Shown: positions 54,414 through 64,000, numbered from the stretch's first letter. The stretch is 64,000 bases of DNA from Symsagittifera roscoffensis (GCF_963678635.1 NC_087069.1:27082303-27146302); one strand, 5' to 3'. The notes: generated from the letters alone by a model not told the origin. A program made the numbers and translations.

Positions 54414-54608
54414 AAGAACAAGGGCAGAGAAGAGCAATTGTCAACGGATACGATGCTCCTCAGCGACATTTTTACGTCCGCGTTTTCACGGCAGTATGGG
54501 CGCTTAATGAAAACGTTACCGCGCCTCATTGGATCGTAGTACCCTGTAGTGGTGTGCTCGTTAGACAAGAGTGGGTCTTGACAAGTGCAATTTGCTTGAG
54601 TGGAGAAG
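54414..54608 (+). CDS. S1 (chymotrypsin-fold) serine protease homologue exon, catalytic His absent
   Basis: Acceptor TTATCCCAG|AAGAA and donor GGAGAAG|GTATGT, phase 1 at both ends. Encodes QGQRRAIVNGYDAPQRHF, with the R|IVNG activation site of S1 zymogens, and CSGVLVRQEWVLTSAICLSG, which aligns with the CSGxLIxxxWVLTAAHC block. The histidine of the catalytic triad is Ile here, so the product should be a non-catalytic homologue, as many arthropod SPHs are, or the gene is decaying. Exons for the Asp and Ser regions were not found in the window; a 5-kb LTR element follows in the presumed intron. Confidence 0.75.
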
Positions 54609-54984
54609 GTATGTTGTTTTTCAAAAGCTTTGGATCAAAAAAATGGAAATTTTTGTATTAGATTTTGAAGCATCGGAACTTCAAACTTTTGGTCATGATC
54701 ATTGGTTTATCGCTCATACGCGTTTCTATGATCTTGAAATGAAATTTCAATTGCAATAGTGATTGATGCTCACGAAACAAACAATTTTTTTTCTTCACTT
54801 TTCTCCGTGCAATGTAGTAGTTTCACAAAAATCAGAAATGTATCAGTCCACACACAAACAATTATATAATTGAAACTGATTAGTCTAATAACGTTTTAAT
54901 AGGAATCGCGAACTAAGAAGTTTTCGAGCGACGTGGGGCTGCTAATCGAAAATTTTTCGAATACTCCGTCGACAATTTTTGCCA

Positions 54985-55200
54985 TGTCGAGAAGGTAAAA
55001 CTGTCGTCGAGCAATTGTTAATTCCGAGATAATTATACAGTAACTTAATCTTGCAAAGTTAGCATCAAGAGTGGTTAGAAACAATATCCAAGGGTGACAG
55101 ACAGATCCAAGGACAAACACCTGCTAATCAATTAGTCTAGCACCAATAGTGAACATTTGATTGACAGCTTTGGAAATGAACTAAATTACTCAATACGACA
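54985..55200 (-). repeat. 3' LTR of minus-strand Gypsy element (216 bp)
   Basis: In minus-strand reading it begins TGTCGTATTGAGTAATTTAG directly after a purine tract, and ends TTCTCGACA. It shares with the 34.65-kb LTR the length, TG...CA ends and internal phrases (TGGTGCTA, CTGTCTGTCA, GCAAGATTAAGTTA). The sequence beyond starts TGGCAAAAATT. No 5' LTR was found. Confidence 0.85.
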
Positions 55201-55209
55201 CTTCTCCTT
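55201..55209 (-). promoter_or_regulatory. Polypurine tract of minus-strand Gypsy element
   Basis: AAGGAGAAG on the minus strand immediately upstream of the LTR, within ATCGAAGGAGAAG, matching ATCGAAGGAGGAG before the plus-strand element's 3' LTR. Confidence 0.8.
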
Positions 55210-55488
55210 CGATAATGAAAACTTTAGTTAAGTAGAATAATTTCGCAGGTTTACTTTAATGACTGAAATAGATGGTTAGAAAATAGATGGTTGATTGATT
55301 GCAGATAGTTGAAAAGAATTACTAGCTCCATGTTACAGTATACAACTCAGACTTTATAATAACGACTTTTTGTTAATAACTAAAGGATCACTGATAGTGA
55401 TAACGATTGAGTTTTAAGCCAGTAGTGACTCACCCTCTCCCTGGGTTAGAACAGTTTAACAAAGTTTGAAGTTTAAAGGATTCGACGA

Positions 55489-58400
55489 TCAATTTTTCCC
55501 TTCCTTGTTCTGATTGATAAAGTCGATCATTACGCCCCCCATTTTGGTGACCGCCGTTCTTTTCCGCCCACTTCTTCTAGACGTTGTGGATGATGTCTCG
55601 TCTTGGCTGTCCCCCTGGCTACTGTAAGAGACCAGCCGAGCTTTCCTGGATGAGGCTCCCTTTTTCTTGCCGGTGGTTTTCGGGTTTTCTGGGTCTTGCA
55701 CCCCTGGATTCTCCGTTGCTTGCACCCCTGGATTTGGAGCATCCAACTCGCCGCCTAGTGCCGGAATGGTGTCCTGGTCGGTTTCAGCTTCAGCCTCTGG
55801 TATTGCTGTTGCTGAGCGTTCTACTTGTGCTTCCGGAGTGGTCGTTACTTGTTGTGGAGTACGTTTTACCGAGATAATCGGTAGATCCTCACTGTCCTCC
55901 GATTCAGAGTAATTTTCTTCGAATCGGCGCCCGGTCCTCTTTCGATTCTTTTCCGCAGTCCGCTTGGTCCATCGTTCCTTCACGTCGCGCGGGGTTGGCG
56001 GTGGTAGTGTTGTTTGAGTAGCCCGTTTGTTCGCTTCGATCACTGGTACCGGTAGTACGGATTTGGCTGCGGTTCTTGATTTTTTCTTCGGTATGGGTTT
56101 CGTGGCCACTCCCGATTTCCTAAGCACAACTCCATTATCTAACGTCAGTGTATGTGTACTCTCAGATCTAATTTTAGAATGAACTGGTCTATACCTTTTT
56201 AAGTTTTTGTTTCCAGTGCGCTGAAACAATGATCCGGATGGTCCCGGTTGTCCTGCGGGATTTGAGCTTTTTCGTATTGACGGTTCGTCGTCCTGATTCC
56301 CAGCTTGATCCACAGTAAGGCGTCGTGCATGAGTTCTGTTTTTAATGTCATAGTCGAGATCTGATCGTACACCCCAGTTTGTGTCGGCTGGATGGGGCAT
56401 ATCTTGCACACTAGGATCGTCGTTATCTAAACAAGCATTTTTCGTTTTTAGTACCCGTGACCAATCCAGATTCTGCAGCGATGGTTTTTTAGTAAGATTC
56501 CGTAAAACGGTGTTTGCTTCTCTACCATGATGAGCTTCAAAAGGCGAAATTCTAAGTGTTGAGTTTTTTGAGAATCTGAGAGCACCAAGGGCCCGTTCGA
56601 CCATTTTCTCCAAGGGTTCAGGATTTTTTTCGTGAGCGAAAGTAAGGATTGAATTCTTAAGACTTCCAATAGTACGCTCGACACACCCGGTTGCCCGATG
56701 GTCGTTTACAGGTGATTTAATGATTTCAATGCCTTCCCCATTACAAAAAGCTTTGACCGCATTTGACATGAAATTAGTTCCCTGATCGATATGGATTTTT
56801 CGTGGCACCCCGTGGTTTGATATATAACTCTTCAAGAATTTCAATATTTTGTCCGAACGATTATTTCCACAGATCATTGCCGATGGCCAACGAGAGAACC
56901 GGTCGACCGCTACGAGCACATATTTAGAGGATTCATTTAAGTAATTAATGGGGCCCGAAAAATCTAATTGGACAGATTCATTCGGTTCTTTTGGTTCTGG
57001 TACAGAACCCAGTTGATTTTTACTTATTACCGTCTTTAAGTTCTTACCGGCTGCAGTACATTCAGGGCACCCCTCGGCAATGGAGGCTATTGAGCGGTAG
57101 ATATAGGGATACCAGACTTCCTTTGCGGCATCGAACATATTTGACTTCCCGTGATGGTACGCGTGTATTCTGTTATTGATTGCTGACTGGAGGTTAATTG
57201 GGATTGCTAATTTATCGTCCATCCAAACTACATTTTCCTTCACTGAGAAATCATTGACAAATTGAGCGTGATAGCGGCTCATTCGAGTAACTTTTTCATG
57301 TATTTCCGGGTCTTGTGTAACAATGAGATCGCGAATAGCGCTCAGTTGGGGGTCCGATACATAATTTGATTCTATGAATTTTAAGTTAAACAGGTCAGGT
57401 AATGCAGTAGTTTTATTAACGATCTTACAGTTTCGCGGGATAATTGACATACATACAAGGTTTGGGTCCACTGGTGGTACTGTTTCTCCTTTGAATTCCG
57501 AGGGTAACGAGAGAGTTGTATTTGTGCGTATCGATCTTGTCTCTTTGGTAATGGCTTCTAGTGATACATTTGGGGGCAATTCTTCGATTTCGTCGCTACT
57601 ACTATTTAGGCTTGGATGCTGTTTGAGAAATTTCTGCCATTTGCGCATGTTTTGGTCCATGTTGTTATTCGGTTTAAAATTCTGAGGGCTGGATGTAAGA
57701 ATATTCTGATTTTGAAGATTGGAATTGGATAATTTTGAACAACTGTGTTCTGAATGAATAATAGCCCCAACTAATCCAGCGCGCATGTCGCTTGGCCGTC
57801 GGTTTAAACCACGTGGTTGCATCTGATTGGTTGATTTCCGCTTACATGTTTTTCCGCCCTCTACCGAATCGTTATATGACGAAACTTCCAGTCTATTTAT
57901 AGAAGGCTTTCTATTCGCTGTACAACTTTGTCCCTTGGATGTATTAGGTCCCCTGGATGTATTAAAGCCAAGCGCGGTGCGAATTAGGTTGATCTTTGCC
58001 ACCGTGAACATATTATCATACGTACTAATTGGCGTTGCTTCTTTACTTGGATGCCGTGATAAATAGTCCGCCAAACCAATTTTAGCCCCCGGTTTATGCT
58101 CAATTTGAAAATCAAAGGGAATTAGTCGATCTAACCAGCGGGTTAAACGACTAAACATCGTTTTATTTTTCTTGTTATTACCGTTCAAAAGGGATATCAG
58201 GGCTTTATGATCGGTAACGATCAAAAAACTTCGGCCCAGTATGTAATTTCGAAAGTATTCAGCCCCCCACACAACTGCCAACATTTCCAATTCGTTTGTT
58301 GAGTATTTCTTTTCCGCCTCGTTAAGATATCGCGACGCGAACGAAATTGGGCGCCATCCTTCAGTTCCCAACTGTTCCAACACCGCGCCGAGCCCATTAT

Positions 58401-59196
58401 GGCTTGCATCGCACACTATGCGAATGTCCTTGTGGATATCAAAGTGCCGTAATTCAACAATGTTTGAAACTTGTTTTTTTAGATTTTCGAACGCGTTCTG
58501 ACATTCAGGTGTCCAAATGTATTCGTTATTTTTGCTTAATAGGGGCCGCAGCGGTGCCGATGATTCGGCCAGCGCCGGCAGATACTTATGCAAACTATGT
58601 ATCGACCCCATAAACGATTTTAATTGCGACAAAGTCCGTGGCGGCGTTAGTGCTTCTATTGGTTCTGTTTTTCTAACCAATGGAGTAATTCCAGTCGGAG
58701 TTATTTTATGTCCTAGCCATTCGCATTCTCGTTGGGCGAATTTGCATTTTGTCAATTTTAAAGACATATTTTCCCGATCCAGTTTCTTTAAAATTTTCTC
58801 CACCGTTGCTATGTGGTCTATTGCTGTTCCCTTGGTTACGACCAAAATATCATCGATAAACGCATGCGCTTGCGGGTATTCGGCGAGTATACAATCCATT
58901 GCGCGTTGGAATTCCGCGGGCATTGTAGTGAGGCCATAGAATCCGGTTTTGAACCGGTATGTACCCGTCGAACGACCTCCAATGAGCGAAAAATTGCACT
59001 GGACGCTCGTCTCCGCATTTAATGGCAATTGGCCATAGGCGTATGTTAAATCCATTGTTGTGAAATATACGTCTCCCTGTTTTTTTTCGCTAATCGTTTG
59101 CCCAACCGTGTCCATTAGTTCCTCGATATTCGGCATCTGGTATTTATTCTTATGCACTTGTTTATTGAGTTCCCTCGACTCTAGTGCCAGTTTTAC
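55489..59196 (-). CDS. pol: Gypsy pol: reverse transcriptase, RNase H, integrase and C-terminal tail
   Basis: Continuous open frame after an in-frame TAG at 59197-59199. [26 protein letters not shown], then AFIDDILVV with the catalytic Asp pair (about 58850). RNase H: IVCDASHNGLGAVLEQ, TDHKALISLL (about 58205) and LADYLSRHP. Integrase: HHCC region (HAYHHGK...CPEC, about 57160-57050), then LDFSGP, HIDQGTNF and GCVERTIGSLK carrying the DDE triad. The tail contains TLTLDNGVVLRKSG and about 250 low-complexity basic/acidic residues. Domain order is that of Gypsy elements. All catalytic residues seen are intact. Confidence 0.93.
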   Translation of the reverse strand, partial: VKLALESRELNKQVHKNKYQMPNIEELMDTVGQTISEKKQGDVYFTTMDLTYAYGQLPLNAETSVQCNFSLIGGRSTGTYRFKTGFYGLTTMPAEFQRAMDCILAEYPQAHAFIDDILVVTKGTAIDHIATVEKILKKLDRENMSLKLTKCKFAQRECEWLGHKITPTGITPLVRKTEPIEALTPPRTLSQLKSFMGSIHSLHKYLPALAESSAPLRPLLSKNNEYIWTPECQNAFENLKKQVSNIVELRHFDIHKDIRIVCDASHNGLGAVLEQLGTEGWRPISFASRYLNEAEKKYSTNELEMLAVVWGAEYFRNYILGRSFLIVTDHKALISLLNGNNKKNKTMFSRLTRWLDRLIPFDFQIEHKPGAKIGLADYLSRHPSKEATPISTYDNMFTVAKINLIRTALGFNTSRGPNTSKGQSCTANRKPSINRLEVSSYNDSVEGGKTCKRKSTNQMQPRGLNRRPSDMRAGLVGAIIHSEHSCSKLSNSNLQNQNILTSSPQNFKPNNNMDQNMRKWQKFLKQHPSLNSSSDEIEELPPNVSLEAITKETRSIRTNTTLSLPSEFKGETVPPVDPNLVCMSIIPRNCKIVNKTTALPDLFNLKFIESNYVSDPQLSAIRDLIVTQDPEIHEKVTRMSRYHAQFVNDFSVKENVVWMDDKLAIPINLQSAINNRIHAYHHGKSNMFDAAKEVWYPYIYRSIASIAEGCPECTAAGKNLKTVISKNQLGSVPEPKEPNESVQLDFSGPINYLNESSKYVLVAVDRFSRWPSAMICGNNRSDKILKFLKSYISNHGVPRKIHIDQGTNFMSNAVKAFCNGEGIEIIKSPVNDHRATGCVERTIGSLKNSILTFAHEKNPEPLEKMVERALGALRFSKNSTLRISPFEAHHGREANTVLRNLTKKPSLQNLDWSRVLKTKNACLDNDDPSVQDMPHPADTNWGVRSDLDYDIKNRTHARRLTVDQAGNQDDEPSIRKSSNPAGQPGPSGSLFQRTGNKNLKRYRPVHSKIRSESTHTLTLDNGVVLRKSGVATKPIPKKKSRTAAKSVLPVPVIEANKRATQTTLPPPTPRDVKERWTKRTAEKNRKRTGRRFEENYSESEDSEDLPIISVKRTPQQVTTTPEAQVERSATAIPEAEAETDQDTIPALGGELDAPNPGVQATENPGVQDPENPKTTGKKKGASSRKARLVSYSSQGDSQDETSSTTSRRSGRKRTAVTKMGGVMIDFINQNKEGKN

Positions 59197-59952
59197 CTAT
59201 CCATCCTTCTTTACGGTTATTACTATTGAGGACACAAAATATTTGTCCGAGCATTCAGATAATTTTTCGATATGACCCTGTTTCAATAATTTGTCAATTT
59301 CCGCATCCACTTTTTCTTGCAACGAAATCGGGACTCGACGCCCTTTCTGCTGTACTGGGGTGAGGTTTTCAAAAAATTCAGCTGCTACTTTGTAGTTTCT
59401 TATTTTCCCTACCCTGCTAAAAAGATTTGAAAACTGCTTACTGAAGTACGTTTGCCACGAATCCAACTCCCCCTCTGGTTCCTCTAGTTCCAGTGCGTCT
59501 TGACTGCCCTCTCCAATGGACATGATTTGGTCCCCCGGTGTTTGCTGCACCAACTGGAGTCCTAGTTGGGGCATCAGATACCTTCCAATTATTGATGGTC
59601 GGTTCCCCCCGATCACTTTTATCCTTGCCTGGATCTTCCAACCGTTGGATTGGATTGTTACTGCCATTGTTCCAATCATCTGTAGGGGATTGTTTCCATA
59701 ATCCCGAAAAGCATTATCCTCCTCCGTCAGATTGTCCAGTTTTACTCCTGATGTTCCCAATGTTTTCCGTAATTCCCCGATCGTAAAGATTGAGATTGGG
59801 GATCCGCTATCGATCCACACGCGAGTAGGTTTTCCATTGACTTTGATCGGCAATTGTGCCCCAGCAACTTTCAATTCTGTCACTCCTCTCCGTTTTATGG
59901 CCATAACCATATAGTCCCCGTCAGAACTGCTGGAGTCCCACGAGTGCACCAC
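59197..59952 (-). CDS. pol: Gypsy protease and RT N-terminus, ended by an in-frame TAG
   Basis: Encodes an aspartic protease with RVWIDSGSPISIF (DSG active site) and PSIIGRYL, then the RT lead-in (RVPISLQEKVDAEIDKLL, IVITVKKDG). The frame ends in TAG and continues in the same frame with VKLALESRELN, so only one codon separates it from the rest of pol. The upstream open frame extends to about 60012. Whether the stop is a mutation or a programmed readthrough site cannot be told from one copy; the plus-strand copy has no stop at this codon. Confidence 0.88.
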   Translation of the reverse strand: MVHSWDSSSSDGDYMVMAIKRRGVTELKVAGAQLPIKVNGKPTRVWIDSGSPISIFTIGELRKTLGTSGVKLDNLTEEDNAFRDYGNNPLQMIGTMAVTIQSNGWKIQARIKVIGGNRPSIIGRYLMPQLGLQLVQQTPGDQIMSIGEGSQDALELEEPEGELDSWQTYFSKQFSNLFSRVGKIRNYKVAAEFFENLTPVQQKGRRVPISLQEKVDAEIDKLLKQGHIEKLSECSDKYFVSSIVITVKKDG

Positions 59953-59994
59953 TGGATTAACACCATTTCCGATTCCCGCCGATTTTTTCCGTCT

Positions 59995-60128
59995 ACTTCC
60001 GCGGGCAAGTCAGTAATTTGTGCGGCTGTGAGATTCGCGGCGAAGTAAAAATTCATTGGATTTAGCGAGTGTTTGGCGACCATTCCCCATTGGAATCTGT
60101 TGGCACAGCACAATATAAAGACTGGCAA
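59995..60128 (-). pseudogene. gag stub
   Basis: Reads [20 protein letters not shown] and LPAEVDGKNRRES, homologous to the gag start at 34.97-35.10 kb. Residues before NRFQWG do not match the other copy, and after RRES the sequence passes directly into the pre-protease region, so most of gag is deleted. Confidence 0.8.
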
Positions 60129-60995
60129 AATCTGTGCGATCCTTAAAAATAAGTATTAATTGGCTCCAAAATTAAACTTGAAGAAAATTGTACGGTCGTT
60201 TGCGCAGAATTAGATAAAATGACAAATTCCAAAGGGGGAAGGGGACGCTTTGCAAGATCGGGAGATTGAATCCCTGAAAAGGGTAGGAGCCTCCGAGCCC
60301 CCTCCCTCAAACCCCTTTTGCCAACTAGCAACTTGCTTTTTAATTGGGATATTGTTTTTTAATCGATTAAAAATCTTTTCAATGAATTTTAAAAATAATT
60401 TCAACCGCGTTAATTTACTGCATGGCTAATTCCAAATCTCTATTCACTTGGTAAAGTTGCTGAATTGGGACCGATGGAGCAATCTCCTCCCGTTATGGAC
60501 AATTGAGCTATCCCCCAAAAACAACATCGGTAAAACGACGAAGACGACATTAACAGAGGCAGCCAAATGGTTGACGCTGTCATAGCACGCAGTCAACTGA
60601 CCTACTGAAATTTCTTTTATAAGAGTTTCGAGAAATATTTTTGAAAATTAAATCGTCGAAAATTAGTTTTTTTTGCGAACTTTTTTTTGAATTTTTCTTT
60701 GCAAAAGTTACCAGGGTTGGTGTGTTTTACCTGCGTACCCAATAGCGTTTTTTTTTTCATTTTAGACAAAAAAAAGTCGGCGTTAGGTGCATCAGCTTTA
60801 GTAACTGTTGTCACACCGAAAGTACTTTTTGAGTTTTGATGTACCTTTTGATGTTCCTCTTTCATCAGCGCATTTGGCTAATGGTTTCAAAGTTTCAACC
60901 TATAATCTATGTAGTGCTATTAATTGTTTAAAAAACGATCAATAGATAACAAGTTATGTTAATCTATTTCCAAAGACGCGTCCTGTCTCTCTAAT
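60129..60995. other. Flank between two Gypsy elements, nothing recognised
   Basis: Short frames only (60617-60865 minus is basic and Lys/Phe-rich without a recognised domain). A GGGAG/CTCCC-rich stretch lies near 60230-60310. Confidence 0.4.
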
Positions 60996-61099
60996 CGGCG
61001 AAGTCTAATTTCAATTCTTTTTACGGTAATGATAATTCCGGACGGGACACCGTGCAAGTCGTGTGAACACTTTGAGGTTCTTACCGACTTTCAGACCTT

Positions 61100-61259
61100 G
61101 CTCACTCGACTTACCGTGATGGCTTACCTCTCTATAGATATGTGGTCGCCAGATATATTTGGCTGAAAACTTCATATCAATTAACCCTGTGTTGATTTCG
61201 TTGAGAATAGCAGAAAATCTCCCACCGATTGCTGCCGGAACCACAAGCTTGCTGAACAA
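61100..61259 (-). pseudogene. Integrase zinc-binding relic of right-edge element
   Basis: Reads MKFSAKYIWRPHIYREVSHH then GKSSEQGLKVGKNLKV. Parallels FIWWPHIYREVYHHGK at 1.6 kb. The upstream HPG is lost. Confidence 0.75.
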
Positions 61260-62109
61260 AAATTTGAACTAGAAACCCTTTGCAAATATTTTTGATAAAC
61301 GAACCCTGAATTTCCAAGTGCCTGCACGCCTGGCTGATGAAACTAGGTCCAATAAAACCTTCTTTGATCAGGATTCATAAAATTTTCATGGAGCAATGGT
61401 TTTCTGGGATGATCGAAGAGTTAGATAAATTGAATCTGTTTTTATTTTTTTCGAGAAAAAGTGTTGATCACACACATGATAGCAACTCACTTTCAAAGGT
61501 TAGAGTTATGCTGTGTTTTTTCGTAGCTACATGTAGGGACTCAGAATTTTTTGTTGAAATGATGACCGCGTGATTGTTGGCTTACTGTGATAACGTTTTG
61601 TTTTGTTTAGCAGAATAAATTGTAATAAAATTTTGGCTTAGAAATTAGGCTTTTTTAAATACAATTTCGAGTTACCTGAGGTTAAACATTTAGGGGAACA
61701 AGTTTCCGAGTTGATAGTTGCTCGAATGTTGAGCAACATGGGAAAACAATTGAAGAACTGAGGCTTGAATCAAGAATTTTGAGTCTTAATGAGACCAATG
61801 AAACAGCTTTTTGTTCTCGACCAATCAAATCGTTTTAAAGTTTTGTTTTAAATTTCGATTTAAAGTTGAATTTTGGGTCACAGACGGTCTAATTACAGAA
61901 TCGTTACCACACTATTAACGTCATGACAGTTCAATCCAAACTGTGCTGTCTTAATTTTGATACATTTTTTCATCGTAATTTAAGGGGTATGGCTTTGCCA
62001 GAAGGAAGTTTTGTTAAAAGATCAAAGCAGCCCATAGTTTTCCTGAGTATTTTCGAATTTTTAAAACTGAAAGATAAAATTCAGCACACTCAACGGGTAA
62101 TTCTACAGG

Positions 62110-62200
62110 CATTGTCTTATTGCCATGATTAGCTGACAAAACTGAAAGTAAGGCTTTGTGGTCAGTGAATTTTTTCAAAATTATATAAATATTTTCTAGA
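62110..62200 (-). pseudogene. RNase H relic of right-edge element
   Basis: FTDHKALLSVLSANHGNKTM, the TDHKAL motif with the following loop. No extended open frame around it. Confidence 0.7.
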
Positions 62201-62617
62201 AATCCGATGCTCAAACTACGCCCAGGATTTCTAATCCGTTGTTGAATTTCCCTTTATGCGATTGCTCAAACATTGTGTCGCGAACAAAATTGTTGGCCAC
62301 TCCATTTTGGATTTTAAAAAAAAACGCTCCAAATCCGCTCTACGATGCATTGGTTTTCAGTCTTGTTTTGTCTTTAATGACCAATGTCTATTGTCTGTTA
62401 TAATTGCAAATATAAAATTTGGTTTCTCGAAGACGGAAGTTTGTTATTAGTTCCATTGATAAACTAAATTTTTTTGTTTAACACACGAATGAGGGTTGCG
62501 CTATGTGTTGGCAGGCAGGTTTGGCAAAATTTGGACTTAATGATTGATCTAGTCAAAACAAATATTGGTATGCGTAAAAACTCGTAGGGGTTGGGATAGT
62601 TTTGATTTCATCGGCTT

Positions 62618-62626
62618 CTGTCTCTG

Positions 62627-62672
<46 letters not shown>
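62618..62672. repeat. (CT)n microsatellite
   Basis: Interrupted CT dinucleotide tract (TCTCTGTCTCTCTCTCCCTC then pure CT). Generates a spurious Arg/Glu frame on the minus strand. Confidence 0.97.
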
Positions 62673-63639
62673 GGACCAATGGTCGTACCCGCGACCGATA
62701 ACTTGAAATCAAGCTTTTTATATTTTTCTGAAAGGCGGTAAGTTTTTCTCATTTTGTGTTACTGACTGATTATTCTTGCCAAAGTATGAAAAGTTTTCAA
62801 ATCAAATAGGGTTTTTATTCGAACGAGCCTTTCGAATGATCAAATTTTCATCAAATTAATAATTTGCGAAAAAAAAATCTCTTAAGGTTGAGTCCATGAC
62901 TCTTTGAATATCAATCAGCATATCACCAATTCCGTAAATTCCTGTTTAAAATCTTTAGGTGCCAATTTTGTCCCCTTCACCTACTATGCCAAATTTGCAT
63001 ATTGTACGTCGAAATATCGTTTTTATAAATGGAGTGCAACGGTAGCGACTAATTTATGAGTATTTGGCATATAGAACATATTTTTGTGATTTGTTGCATC
63101 TATTTTTTTCTCATACTTAAAACTTGGAATTTGAAAATTACTGAAAATAAAGCCAAATTGATTGATCCGTCTTATTTTCCGTAAACACTTATAAGCTGAT
63201 AAAACAGACTGTTTTTTGAATTCAACTGTGTTCTTTGGTCTCCGTTCTTTTTAATTTTAAAAAGCAACTGGTAAAAAATAAACAGTGAAACTTCGTAATG
63301 AAAAAAAAAAGGTTTTCTTTGCAAATCAACACGTTTTATTGAGTTGGTATCACTCTTTTTCCGGGAATATATATTAAATCTTTTCTGTATCGTCAGTAAA
63401 CCGACAGTAAAGATCCTTCATCCGTTTTCAACCGAGACTATCGTCAGGATGAAGTATGTGGAATTTGATTCGAGCCATCTGAATTTCTTCAGTTTGGAAT
63501 ATCTGAGTTGTAACTGGTACTCAAAAGTTTTTTCATATCTATCTTATTCAAACTGACCTAAAAACCGATTATCTTTGCATGTTGCTCCTCTCTGGACGTA
63601 TGTACAGTTCGTTATTTGAATAGGGTCATCCACAGTGTC

Positions 63640-63765
63640 TACAGCCAATCGTTTTCTTCTAGATCCACAAAGTTTGGCGAAATAAATTATAAAACTGCAG
63701 TTTTTACAGACTATCTCCTTAGTTGGGCAAACTTTCAAACAACCAAAATAAATAGATTTCCACAT
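63640..63765 (-). pseudogene. gag zinc knuckle relic of right-edge element
   Basis: Reads YFGCLKVCPTKEIVCKNCSF, matching the HLKVCPDRGYICKNC reading at 4.0 kb. Confirms family identity of the two edge elements. Confidence 0.7.
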
Positions 63766-64000
63766 TTTTGAAAAAGTTGCTACTTTCGATGTTTAAGCTG
63801 AGCTCCTTCCCTATATGGTTATGAGCATTGAAGAAATCCAATTGGTTTTAAATCTGGTCGTCGATCTCGTCATATTGGTTAATTTCTGACAACTGAAATC
63901 ACCTTTTTCGTCAATGAGGGCTTAATGAGCTTCTTATAGGCAACGAGTTTCCGATGGGCTGATAGTAGAGAAAAAGAGTTTTTGATGGGTTTCGCTGTTC

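Larger units (their letters stand above)
54985..60128 (-). mobile_element. Gypsy-class LTR retrotransposon, nearly open pol, gag and 5' LTR lost
   Basis: Order on the minus strand: gag stub (60128-59995), protease/RT start (59952-59197), RT-RNase H-integrase-tail (59196-55489), 3' non-coding region, purine tract, LTR. Same family as 34651-39743 but far better preserved. The gag is cut to about 45 codons and joined out of frame to sequence just before the protease, and no 5' LTR is visible. It is therefore non-autonomous now, though recently active relatives are likely. Inserted downstream of the protease-like exon. Confidence 0.93.
61000..64000 (-). mobile_element. Decayed Gypsy-class element, truncated by right window edge
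   Basis: Minus-strand relics in Gypsy order: zinc knuckle at 63640-63765 (LKVCPTKEIVCKNC), RNase H at 62110-62200 (DHKALLSVLSANHGNKT) and integrase zinc-binding at 61100-61200 (FSAKYIWRPHIYREVSHHGK). These match the element at 1-4250 more closely than the one at 55-60 kb. The last 160 bp also match 4.1-4.25 kb (TCCGATGGGCTGAT versus TCCGTTGGGCTGAT). Extensively broken. Confidence 0.75.

Noticed and set aside
55530-55912. Plus- and minus-strand frames inside the pol tail
   Set aside because: Shadows of the long minus-strand pol frame in GC-richer low-complexity sequence.
62549-62752. 67-codon minus-strand frame with an Arg/Glu repeat
   Set aside because: Produced by the CT microsatellite at 62618-62672.

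Overview
This is a nuclear segment from an animal, most likely an invertebrate. It is AT-rich and intron-bearing, with a secreted/lysosomal-type purple acid phosphatase, an S1 protease-like exon and a small single-pass membrane protein, all embedded in retrotransposons, MITE-like elements and minisatellites. I cannot name the species; an arthropod-type genome is a guess. Only three host loci are supported. Most long open frames come from repeats with unit lengths compatible with 3.

Layout. 1-4.25 kb: decayed Gypsy-class LTR retrotransposon, minus strand, cut by the window edge. 4.5-5.35 kb: GAGCGGTTT-type and GTCGCGAAAG-type repeats with a tRNA-Arg-like sequence. 6.5-15.6 kb: a retroelement RNase H relic captured into a 33-bp minisatellite and amplified as a 2241-bp higher-order repeat. 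16.3-17.2 kb: LINE 3' fragment. 18.78-42.69 kb: plus-strand purple acid phosphatase gene, seven phase-consistent exons. Its 7.6-kb intron 3 carries a complete minus-strand gene for a Shisa/CYYR1-like protein (22.94-25.35 kb). Its 11.6-kb intron 6 carries a dead Gypsy element flanked by a tandem duplication. 44.67-46.77 kb: 17-bp minisatellite. 47.5-53.5 kb: MITE-like copies, a strong palindrome, a foldback element and a 397-bp TIR element. 54.41-54.61 kb: one exon of an S1 protease homologue lacking the catalytic His. 55.0-60.1 kb: minus-strand Gypsy element with a nearly open pol. 61-64 kb: another decayed minus-strand Gypsy copy of the same type as at the left edge.

The most informative structure is at 33.1-42.0 kb. 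The 743 bp upstream of the 5' LTR recur at 39.998-40.742 kb, followed by a second LTR carrying a LINE with a 7-bp target-site duplication. The breakpoint lies in LINE sequence, and a fragment of the same LINE family also precedes the first copy. This fits unequal crossing-over between LINE copies, or a haplotype-join assembly error.

No operon, CRISPR array or bacterial-type system is present. The three host genes show no evident functional link; the nested pair shares a locus but not an obvious pathway.
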